From NCBI GenBank assembly GCA_018265615.1, contig JABLYX010000007.1, positions 58,614 through 122,613 on the forward strand: a stretch of DNA of 64,000 nt. The letters are read 5' to 3'. The first letter of the stretch is position 1. Each line of letters starts with the position of its first letter. Under the pieces are notes generated by a model that was given only the letters and a program-made list of their open reading frames with translations, was not told where the DNA came from and did not search any database. Positions 51,139 to 61,100 of the stretch are shown here, piece by piece. The translations under genes were made by a program, and so were the position numbers. The stretch is from Lentisphaeria bacterium. Its GTDB lineage: Bacteria; Verrucomicrobiota; Lentisphaeria; Victivallales; Victivallaceae.

Positions 51139-51870
51139 ATGCGGAAACAATTCACACTCATAGAATTGCTGATCGTGATCGCGATTATTGCGATTCTCGC
51201 GTCGATGCTGCTGCCGGCGTTGAACCAGGCGCGTGACCGGGCGAAATCCACACAGTGTGTGAACACCATGAAACAGCTCGGGCTCGGCATGGCGCAGTAC
51301 CTCGCCGATTCCGGTGACTCCCTGCCGCCGCTCTTCGGCCGGAAAACCAACAGCCAGCCGTTCTGGCACCAGATGCTCTACGGAACCGGTGCGGCTTCGG
51401 ACCCGAACCTCGTCAGCAAACGCTCAGGCGGCTATATCTCGACCGCGCAGATGCGCTGCCCCGCGATGGCGGGGAGCTATCCGCTCGAAAAATCGAACAG
51501 CTGGTGGTGTTGGAATCCGCACTACGGCTTCAACGAGCGGATACTGCGCAACACGGATATCGCGAACTACACGGATTCGACCTACATCTCCCGGAAGATC
51601 ACCAGACAGAGCTCTCCGTCGCGGAAGATCGGCGCCGCCGACACCTGGTCGACCAGCGGCGACCGCAGCGTCGGCTCGTGGCGTTTCGTTCCGGGCAACT
51701 ACAATACAAGCGGCTACGGCATTCCGGCGGCGCGCCACGCACAAGGCGTTAACCTGCTTTACCTCGACTGGCACGTCGGCTCCCAGAAAGCGCCGGTCCC
51801 CGAATTCGTCTACAACTACGGCGTCCTGAACGAAAATACGCCGGAAGGCAAAATCGCCCTGAACTGGTAG
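51139..51870 (+). CDS. Prepilin-type (pseudopilin-like) protein with altered C-terminal motif
   Basis: 243 residues. N-terminus MRKQFTLIELLIVIAIIAIL, then ASMLLPALNQARDRAKSTQC. The C-terminus reads RHAQGVNLLYLDWHVGS: the H-X9 spacing is kept but the usual DG is DW. GGAAAAGGAA precedes the ATG. Lies between the FAD oxidoreductase and the large glycosidase, with short gaps on both sides, so it is one more case of pseudopilin plus secreted glycosidase. Confidence 0.92.
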   Translation: MRKQFTLIELLIVIAIIAILASMLLPALNQARDRAKSTQCVNTMKQLGLGMAQYLADSGDSLPPLFGRKTNSQPFWHQMLYGTGAASDPNLVSKRSGGYISTAQMRCPAMAGSYPLEKSNSWWCWNPHYGFNERILRNTDIANYTDSTYISRKITRQSSPSRKIGAADTWSTSGDRSVGSWRFVPGNYNTSGYGIPAARHAQGVNLLYLDWHVGSQKAPVPEFVYNYGVLNENTPEGKIALNW

Positions 51871-51880
51871 GAGCTTTCCC

Positions 51881-54800
51881 ATGCTGCCCAAATTGCTTTT
51901 CACGGCGCTTCTCGCCGGAGCGTTCTCCGCCGGCGCGTCCACCCTCCCCGCCTGGCTCACCGTCGAGCCGACCGGAATCCTGAACATCGACGGCGCCCGG
52001 CTTGAGGTGTTCCACTACGGCGCCGGCTGGTCCGACCAGAACTTCCAGCGAAAGCTCGCGGGGACGGAACAAAAGCGCTCCGGCGAAACACTGACCGTCG
52101 CCGGCACACTCGGCCCGGCGGCCTGGCGGCAGAGGCTGACGCCGCTCGGCGCGGAGAGTTTCCGCTATACCGGCAGCTTTTCCGCACCGCACCCGGTCGA
52201 AACCCTGAATCTGAGCTTGAATCTCACGCTGAACGCCTTCAACCGGACGATCCGCCTGGACGGCAGGGAGTTCCGGCTCTTTGCCGAATACGACGCCGCA
52301 CGCCCGAACCCCATCCGGAAGCTGCGCGCCAACAAGCTCTGCGTACCGCTCGACAGCGGGGCGGAGCTTCGCGCCGAAGGGGAATTCGAGCTCACGCTCG
52401 TCGACAACCGCAGATTCGGTGCGGAAAACATTTCGCTGCGTTTCTCGTTCGCACCTTCATCCGGCAGGATCACGAAATCCGGAATCGACCTCGCCTTTCG
52501 CCGGATTCCGTTCGCAGCGACGGCCGTCGACCTCTCGAAAGCCGCAAACATGGGATTCCGCGACGACGTCGCGAACGACGGCCGGGGCGGCTGGACCGAC
52601 CAGGGGCCGGAGAACGACCTGCGGCAGCTCAGGCCCGGTTTTCTCGCCGTGGGGGACGCGCGCTTCCCGATCCTCGACCCGGGACGCAACGGCGGAAACT
52701 CCGCCCTCGTCCTCGGCCGGAATTTTCCGCGCGAAGCGTCCGTTCCGGTCGACGCCCGCCAAGCCGGATACCTCTGCCTGATCCACGCCTCGGCCTGGAC
52801 CGCGCGGGAGGCGAAAACCGCCGAAATCCGGGTTGACTACCGCAACGGCGAAAGCGAGACATTCGGGATCTTTCCGAACCGAGACGTCGGCAACTGGTGG
52901 GGGCCTCAGCACGCACCGAACGCGGTCGTGGTCTGGAATGCAGACAACGGCTCCAACCTCGTCGGGCTCTATCTTTCGCAATTCAGGCTCCGGCGGAACG
53001 ATCCGGTCCGCCTGACTTTCCGCGCCTTCGACGAACAGCTCTGGATGGTTCCGGCGGCCCTGCTGGCCGAACGTGAAATCCCGGCGGGCGCGACGGCGGA
53101 ACGCGACGGCTTCATCCTGCCCGGCCCGGATTGGATCGAGCTCGACACGCCCGCCGGAATCAGGGCCGGATCACCACTCGACTTCTCAGACCAGCTCGAC
53201 GCGCCCGCCGGAAAATACGGCAGGGTCATTGCGACGCCGGACGGTCACTTCGCATTTGAGAACGCACCGCACAACCGCATCAGATTCATCGGTATAAATC
53301 TCTGTTTCACGGCGAATTACCTTGAGCATTCCGAGGCTGACGCCCTCGCAGAAAAGCTCGCCCGGAGCGGTTACAACGCGCTGCGCATCCACCACCACGA
53401 CCGCGGGCTGCTGAAAGCGGACGCACCCGACTCCCTGACGCTCGATCCGGTGCAGGTCGACAAGCTCGACTATCTCTTCGCCGCCTGCAAGAAGCGCGGA
53501 ATCTATATCACGACAGACGTTTATGTGAACCGCGTGCTGAAGCCCGGCGACCGGATTCCCGAGCTCGCCGGGATCACTGCCGGCAAGCCGTTCACCATGA
53601 AGTCGTTGCTCCCGGTCTCCGCCGCCGCGCGGGAGAACTGGAAGAGCTTCGCCCGCCGCTGGCTCGGACATGTGAACCCGTACACCGGCATGAGCTGGGC
53701 CGGGGATCCCGCGCTCGCGGTGCTGAGCCTCACGAACGAGAACAACCTCGACGGCGGTACCTGGAAGAACACGCCGCAGGTCGCCGACATCTATCGCCGG
53801 AACTTCCCGGCGTGGATGGCGGAGCACCATCCCGGCGCGCCGTCCGGCATCACCGAAACGGTGAACCGCCGCTTCGTCGAGTACCTGATGACTCTGCAGA
53901 AGGATTCGACGCTTGAACTCATGCGTTTCCTGAAAGAGGAGCTTAAGGTCGCGGCGCTCTGTACCGACCTCAATATGCACAACCGGCTGCATCTGGCAAT
54001 TCCGCGCAGTTCGTTCGACACGGTGGACAGCCACAAATATGCGGATCACCCTGTTTCGCTCGAGAAGCCGTGGGACGTGCCGATGCGATTCCGCCAGACC
54101 TCCTCGCTCGCAACCTTCGGCAGCGAGGTTCCGGGCATGCTGTTCAGCGCGCGGCTCTTCGGCAAGCCGTTCAGCGTGACGGAGTATGCATTCTGCCGCC
54201 CGAACCGTTTCCGCAGCGAGGGCGCGCCGCTCATCGGCGCCGTCGCTGCGCTGCAGGGATGGGATGCGCTCTACCAGTTCGCATGGAGCCACAGCGACCT
54301 CGCGATCCGGGAAACGCGCCCGCGCTCCGGCTTCGACTATGCGAACGACCCGTTCGGTCAGCTCTCGGACCGGCTGACCATGCTGATGCTGCGCCGCGGC
54401 GATGTCTCCCCCTCGCGCAAAGCGTTCGGGCTCGTGATTCCGCCCGGCTACTGGAAGAGCGACATGCCGCTCGACTGCCCCGCCGCATTCAACCGCCTCG
54501 GTTTCCTTGCGAAGACCGGGCTCGTCCACGGCGACACGCCTGCCGGCGTAACGCCGCTCACGTTCGCCGAAGCGGAGGGAAAATCCCCCCTGCCGGACGC
54601 GGAGACCGAACGGCGGCGGCAGCGGCTGGAACAGGACGGCGTCGCCGTCAGCGACACCGGCGAACTCCGGCTCGACTCCCGGAAAAGGACGCTTGCGGTC
54701 GTCTCGCCGCGCACAGTCAGCGCAACCGTCGCCGGGGGCGGCCTCTCCGCCGGACCGCTCGCGGTCGCCGGGGCCGCCGGACCGCAGACGCTCAGCGTGA

Positions 54801-55129
54801 GTTCGCTCGACGGCAGGCCGGTCACAACGAGCCGGAAGCTCCTCGTCTTCCATCTTACGGACACGCTGAACAGCCGGATGAAGTTCCGCGGAGACGGGTT
54901 CCGGCGGCTTGAACACTGGGGCGGAACGCCGCTGCTGCTGCGGCGCGATCCGGTCAAAGTCACGTTGAAACTCGACGGCAGCCGCCCCGCAGAGGTCGAG
55001 GCGCTGAAGCTCGACGGCGAGCCGTACGGTCCGGTCAGCTCGCGCTTCTCCGGCGGGATCCTCGAATTCACCGCTGACCCCGGACTCTACAGGGGGGGCG
55101 TGATGGCCTATCTCATCACAAGACCTTGA
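51881..55129 (+). CDS. Large secreted TIM-barrel glycoside hydrolase, clan A-like
   Basis: 1082 residues. Signal peptide MLPKLLFTALLAGAFSAGAS. Residues ~25-420 are beta-rich (carbohydrate-binding-like). From about residue 425 a barrel begins with LDFSDQLDAPAGKYGRVIATPDGHFAFENAP and IRFIGINLC; SGYNALRIHHHDRG and KKRGIYITTDVYVNRVL follow. Likely acid/base E620 in LSLTNENNLD and nucleophile E768 in FSVTEYAF. Paralogous over ~500 residues to the gene at 27747, with an added N-terminal part. Preceded by GGAGC; ends the operon before a strong terminator. Confidence 0.78.
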   Translation: MLPKLLFTALLAGAFSAGASTLPAWLTVEPTGILNIDGARLEVFHYGAGWSDQNFQRKLAGTEQKRSGETLTVAGTLGPAAWRQRLTPLGAESFRYTGSFSAPHPVETLNLSLNLTLNAFNRTIRLDGREFRLFAEYDAARPNPIRKLRANKLCVPLDSGAELRAEGEFELTLVDNRRFGAENISLRFSFAPSSGRITKSGIDLAFRRIPFAATAVDLSKAANMGFRDDVANDGRGGWTDQGPENDLRQLRPGFLAVGDARFPILDPGRNGGNSALVLGRNFPREASVPVDARQAGYLCLIHASAWTAREAKTAEIRVDYRNGESETFGIFPNRDVGNWWGPQHAPNAVVVWNADNGSNLVGLYLSQFRLRRNDPVRLTFRAFDEQLWMVPAALLAEREIPAGATAERDGFILPGPDWIELDTPAGIRAGSPLDFSDQLDAPAGKYGRVIATPDGHFAFENAPHNRIRFIGINLCFTANYLEHSEADALAEKLARSGYNALRIHHHDRGLLKADAPDSLTLDPVQVDKLDYLFAACKKRGIYITTDVYVNRVLKPGDRIPELAGITAGKPFTMKSLLPVSAAARENWKSFARRWLGHVNPYTGMSWAGDPALAVLSLTNENNLDGGTWKNTPQVADIYRRNFPAWMAEHHPGAPSGITETVNRRFVEYLMTLQKDSTLELMRFLKEELKVAALCTDLNMHNRLHLAIPRSSFDTVDSHKYADHPVSLEKPWDVPMRFRQTSSLATFGSEVPGMLFSARLFGKPFSVTEYAFCRPNRFRSEGAPLIGAVAALQGWDALYQFAWSHSDLAIRETRPRSGFDYANDPFGQLSDRLTMLMLRRGDVSPSRKAFGLVIPPGYWKSDMPLDCPAAFNRLGFLAKTGLVHGDTPAGVTPLTFAEAEGKSPLPDAETERRRQRLEQDGVAVSDTGELRLDSRKRTLAVVSPRTVSATVAGGGLSAGPLAVAGAAGPQTLSVSSLDGRPVTTSRKLLVFHLTDTLNSRMKFRGDGFRRLEHWGGTPLLLRRDPVKVTLKLDGSRPAEVEALKLDGEPYGPVSSRFSGGILEFTADPGLYRGGVMAYLITRP

Positions 55130-55140
55130 CGGGGAAGAGA

Positions 55141-55177
55141 AAAGGCCGCATCACCCTCCTGCGTGATGCGGCCTTTT
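55141..55177. terminator. Strong bidirectional terminator
   Basis: AAAGGCCGCATCAC pairs perfectly with its complement around an 8-nt loop; A-run on one side and TTTT on the other. Serves the glycosidase (+) and the giant surface protein gene (-). Confidence 0.9.
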
Positions 55178-55193
55178 ACTGTTTCTGCGAAGC

Positions 55194-58100
55194 TCAGATC
55201 ACCACGAGCTGTTCCAATGCCAGGTCGAGGCTGTCCTTGAAGTTCGCGGCCTTTTCGAGCGAGAAGCGGTAGCTCTGCTCGAACGGGATATCGTAAAGAT
55301 GATCCCGGTCCGCCTCGCCGCGCGGATGGAAATGCCCGTGCAGACCGTGGGCGACCTCCGCGAACGTCGGGTTCGGGTCGATCAGCTTCCGGTTGATCTC
55401 GAAGCGGGTCATGACCCGGAACGGTTCATAGGGCCGCTCCCCGGTATGCATCGGATGATGGTAGTCATGGTCCGGCTGCGGATTTTCGCGGTCGAGAATC
55501 TCCAGCGTGCCCTTCACGTAGGTGATCGTGTAGTTGCGGTTGTCCAGCGTGCCCCGCTCGATGTCGTAGATGCCCACAACCTCCTGCTTGTCGCAGGAGA
55601 GCCCGCCCTCGAGCCGGTCGCCGGCGACCAGATAGCCGTCGGTGATCTTCCAGGTATACTCCGGATCGGGATCTCCGACATACTTCACATGGCTGTCGGC
55701 CTCCACCGTGATCGCCAGCGGCGTGATGTCGCCGTTGATATCCTGCCAGACGACGATGTAGTTGCCGAGATCCTCGCCGGCCAGCGAATCCCCGTCCACC
55801 GTAAACGACTTGTCGGTGCCGACATCCGCATCCCCGAACACCGCGCTCCCGGCGTTGTAGAAGACCTTGTCGCCCTCCAGCACGCCGTTGACCGTGTGCC
55901 GGTAGGTCGTGCCGGCCGAACCGTCGTACACCTTGTCGTCCGCGTCGCGGATCACGACCAGCGTCGCCGCTTCGATGACGAGCGTGCCGTCCACGGTCAC
56001 GAGGTCGTAATTCTCCGACATGTCGTCGCCGCTGCCGCCGACGATCCGGATTCCGCCGAGCTCATGATCGTACTCCCCGGCGTTCCGCTCGTTCGCAAGC
56101 TTCACGCCGTCGACGGAGTCGTTGAACGCCAGCGAGGTCGAAGGATCGATCGTGTACGATCCGCTGTGATGCTTGCCGTCGTACTGATAAACGTCGTTGC
56201 TGCCGGTCACGACAAGATCGCGCTTGTGCGTGAAGACGGTCGTCTTCGCCGTCGCCCCGTTCCAGTTGTCGTCGCCGTCGACGATCACGCAGACCTCGAC
56301 CTCGCCGTTCGCCTTCACCGCCGTCAGCCGGTCGCCGGAGACGATCACATAGGCGGTATCCTTCGATACGATGGAATATCCGCCTCCGCCGATTCCTCCG
56401 AACTGCGTAACCAGATCCTCGGTGTCGCCGTAGATGATATGCTGGACATCCTCCGCCAGAATGATGTTGCCCTTGCTGCCGGACTCATACGCCCCCATGT
56501 CGATGTACCCCTTCTGGACACGGTCACTGCCCGCGAGGTCGGTTGCGGAGCTGTTGAACGCATTGCTGCCGCGGTTGATCAGGTACGAATTCGCGTTGAG
56601 GGTGTAAACCTCGTTGGCGGCATCCGTGAAGTTCGCGTGATACTTCCCGTATGCATCCGTCCCGGCCGCAGCATCCTCGAGGCTGATGTTGCCGGTTCCG
56701 CCGGAGGCCCAGCCCTGAATCGCGCTGAACTCGACTCCTCGGTCGAACGAACCCGCGGCGAACTGCGCATTCGCCCCCGTCACCCTGTTGCCCCAGACGA
56801 TCGTGTTCTCCATCCGGTTGCCCGTGCCGCCGGCATAGACGCCGCCGTGGTTCACGGCGCTGTTGCTGACGAGCGTCACATTCAGCAGCTTCAGCGCGCC
56901 CGCGCTCCAGATGCCGCCGCCGTCCGCCCTTGAGACGCTGTCCGCAATGAGCGTATTGGAGAGCAGCGCGGCACTGTTGCCCGCAAGCGAGATCGCACCG
57001 CCGTTCCCCGCCGCCTCATTGCGCCGGAACTCGGAGTGGGTGATCATCACATCCGAAGCGCCGTCGCCGGACTGCAGGAGCGCGCCGCCCGCGCCGCCCG
57101 TTGTCCCGTTGTCGTAAAACAGCGAATGGCTGATCGAAACGTCGCCCGTCGAAACGACCGCACCGCCTCCGGCCGTGGCTGTGTTGCCGTAGAATCCGAC
57201 ACGGTCGAACGTAACGGATTCCACGCCGTAGACGCCGCCGCCCTGCGCGGCGGAGTTCTTCTGCGCCGCGTCGTTTTCAACGCCGAACGTGCTGTCGATG
57301 AATTCCACGCCGGCCAGGCCGAACACCGCACCGCCGCGGCCTGCGGCGGAGTTCCGCTGAAATGCCGTGCCGCTGCCGGAGATCTTCCCTTCGGCATAAA
57401 GCGCGCCGCCGTCCCCGCCGGAGCTGTTTCCGGTGAAGGCCAGATTCTCAAGCGCGATGGATTTCGCACCGTAAACCGCACCGCCCTTGTCGCTTGCCGT
57501 GTTCGATTCGAACACGAGCGTCCCGGCGGCAGGTTTAAGCGTGACGTCGTTCACGAAGTAGATCGCTCCCCCCTGCTCCGCGCTCTGGTGGCGGAAAGCC
57601 GCCGAAGCGAGGAATACGACCGAATCGTTCGCATAGATCGCGCCGCCCTGATTCGCGCTGTTCCCCGTTCCCGCGCCGTTGTCGAACACGTTGTTCGCAC
57701 CGAGCGTCAGCGCCCCCGCGGCGTAGATCGCGCCGCCCTGCCCCGATCCGGTCAAGGCGCTGTTGCCCGTGAAGGAGAAGCTCCCCTGCGACAGGTCGCC
57801 GGTTCCGCTGAAGTAGACCGCGCCGCCCTGTTCCGCGCTGTTCGAAGCGAACCCGAAGCTCCCGGCCGGAGCCGCCGCGGAAGCGAAATAGACCGCTCCG
57901 CCCTGTTTCGCGCTCTGGTGGCGGAAGTTCACGGTTCCGCCCGACGCTGTGAGCGTGGAACTCGCGTAGACCGCTCCGCCCAACTTCGCGCTGTTCCCCG
58001 TTCCCGCGCCGCTGTCGAACACGTTGTTCGCGCCGAGCGTCAGCACTCCCGCGGCGTAGATCGCGCCGCCCTGTCCCAGACCGGTCTGTGCTTCGTTGTT

Positions 58101-61100
58101 CAGGAATGTGAACGCTTCGGCGGAGAGGTCGGCGGCAGAGGCGAAATAGAGCACCCCGCCCTGCTCCGCCTTCTGGTGGCGGAACGTATTCGCGCCGGTC
58201 GAACGCAGCGACGTATTCACATAGATCGCGCCGCCCTGCTTCGCGCTGTTTCCCGTTCCCGCGCCGCTGTCGAACACGTTGTTCGCACCGAGCGTCAGCG
58301 CCCCCGCGGCGTAGATCGCGCCGCCCTGCCCCGATCCGGTCAAGGCGCTGTTGCCCGTGAAGGAGAAGCTCCCCTGCGACAGGTCGCCGGTTCCGCTGAA
58401 GTAGACCGCGCCGCCCTGTTCCGCGCTGTTCGAAGCGAACCCGAAGCTCCCGGCCGGAGCCGCCGCGGAAGCGAAATAGACCGCTCCGCCCTGTTTCGCG
58501 CTCTGGTGGCGGAAGTTCACGGTTCCGCCCGACGCTGTGAGCGTGGAACTCGCGTAGACCGCACCGCCCTGCTTCGCGCTGTTCCCCGTTCCAGCGCCGC
58601 TGTCGAACACATTGTTCGCGCCGAGCGTCAGCGCTCCCGCGGCGTAGATCGCGCCGCCCTGCCCCAGACCGGTCAGCGCTTTGTTCTCCATGAAAAGAAA
58701 GCTGCCGCCGGCAGTCAGGTCGCCGGTTCCGCTGAAGTAGACCGCGCCGCCCTTTGACGCCCTGTTTCCGGAGAAGACGATCTGCCCGCTCCCGGCCGGA
58801 GCCGCGTTTCCGGAGAAATAGATCGCGCCGCCGTTTCCGCCTGCGGAATTCTCCGAGAACATCGGGTTCGCCGCGCTGCCGGAAGCGTCGCTGATCGTCA
58901 GCAGATAGTTGCCCATGCAGATTGCGCCGCCGTCCTTTCCCGCCTCGTTGCCGGAAAATGTTCCGCCGGTCAGCGTGAAAGCGCGGTTCGAGTAGATCGC
59001 GCCGCCGTTTCCGTCCGCCAAGTTATCCTCGAACACCATATCTGAGAGCACCTTCTCCGTATCGGAGGCGGCGGCCGCCTCGAAATAGATCGCGCCGCCG
59101 TCCGCCGTCACCGTGTTCCCGGAAAAGGTCTGCACGGCAGAGTTGAAGGTCACAAGCCCGCCGGTGCCGATATAGATCGCGCCGCCGCTCGTCGCGGAGT
59201 TGCCCTTGAACAACGTCGTCGCGCCGTCGCGGAACACCAGCGAACCGAGGTAGCTGTTGCCCTGTTTGCCGATATAGATCGCGCCGCCGAAGCCGGATTT
59301 GGTCGACACCGCCGAGTTGTTCCGGAAGATGTTGTTCCCGACCAGCGTGATGATGCCCGCCTTGCTCGCCGCGACGGTGCTGCCGGAGCCGGCCGCAATC
59401 GCGCCGCCATTGGCCGCAACGGAGTAATTTTCGGTGATCGCACCGGTCGTCGTATCACGCATCAGGGCAACCGCGCGATTGCCGGTGAATGTGCAGTCCG
59501 TGATGACCGGTTCCCCCTTGCCGACAAAGCTTTCACCCTGAATCCGCTCTCCGGCGTAGATCGCGCCGCCGAATTGCGCCGCGTTGTTCAGAAACGTGCA
59601 GTTCGAGATGCTGACGGAGTAGGCCCCCGTATAGGTCGACCAGATGTGGATCGCGCCGCCGTATGCCTCGTAGGAGGTCGAAGCCGAGGTCTTGTAGACG
59701 CTGTTTCCCTCGAAGAGACAGTACTTTGCATTCAGCGTCCCCTGCGAAATTTCGATCGCGCCGCCGCCGGTGCGCGGGCTGTTGTTCCCCGCGACATAGT
59801 TTCCGCGGAAAACGATGTTCTGCTCGGCCGTGCCGTTCAGCGTCACCGCGCAGTACGAGTGGATCGCCCCGGCGTAGTTCGCCGCCCAGTTTTCGACGAA
59901 GCTCGTATTCGTGTTGTTCACAGTCAGGTGACTGCCCTGCTCGCCGTAGAACGCGCCGCCCACGCTGTAGCCGCGCGGGTCGTCGGTCGCGTAGTTGCCC
60001 TTGAACAGAACGACGCCGGTGCCGGAAATCGTGGTCGAGCGGCCCTGCCCGATGTAGATCGCGCCGCCGCCGTTCTGTCCCTTGGCCACGTTCTCCGAAA
60101 AGGTGATCGTGTCGTCAGCGCCCGCGTTGATGTTCAGCGAACCGCCCGCGACATAGACCGCCCCGCCGTCTCCGCCCCAGGTGTTGACAGCCAGCAGCCC
60201 GCCCGTCTGGGACTGCACCGTCGTCAGGCTGCCGCAGACGGCCTGGTTCCCGGCAAACGTGATGTTGCCGGAGAACGTTCCGCCGCCGGCGAGATAGATC
60301 GCGCCGCCGCCATTGCCGTAGCCGCTGCCGCCCGCAAGGTTGTTCCGGAAGACGACATCGGTCCCGGCGATCGTCACCGCGCCGGTGGAGTTGATCGCGC
60401 CGCCGTTGCCTCCCCAGGAGTAAGTATTCTGCTTCGCGTAAGTACCGGAATGGTAGCCGTTGGCCGCCTTCTCCAGGAACGAGGCGGTATTGTTGACGAA
60501 GCTGACATTACCGGTGATCGACACAGTGCCTCTGCTGTACACCGCGCCGCCGCCCGTCTTGCCGCGGGCGATGTTCCCGTCGAACACGATCGAGCCGCCC
60601 GCGCCGGATTCCAGCACAAGCTTGCCGCCCGCGAGGTAGATCGCGCCGCCGTCGCCGCCCCAGGACTCGATCGCGACCTTCGTCCCTTTATAGTCCGAAG
60701 TCCCGACCCGCGTGACATCGTCGGAGGCCGCCCGGTTGCCGGAAAAGGAAACGCTCCCCTTGACCGTCACGCCGTTCGTCGCGTAGATCGCGCCGCCGCC
60801 GTAGGCCGCGTATCCGCTGGTTCCGCCCGCGAGGTTGTCGCTGAACGACACGCCGTCCTGCACGGTCAGTGTACCGGTCGCATAGATCGCGCCGCCGCTG
60901 CCGCCCCAGGTTCCGAGCGCCGCGCCGTGCGAATCGGTCGCAATCGTCACAAGCTGCCCCGCATGGGCCTTGTTGCCGGTGAAGGCGACATCGCCCGAAA
61001 TTGCCATCACGCCCTTCCCGTAAACGGCGCCGCCGCCGTTGGAGGTGGCCGTCCCCTTTGCGGTGTTTCCGGAGAAGAGAATTCCCGCGCCGCTGCCGGT

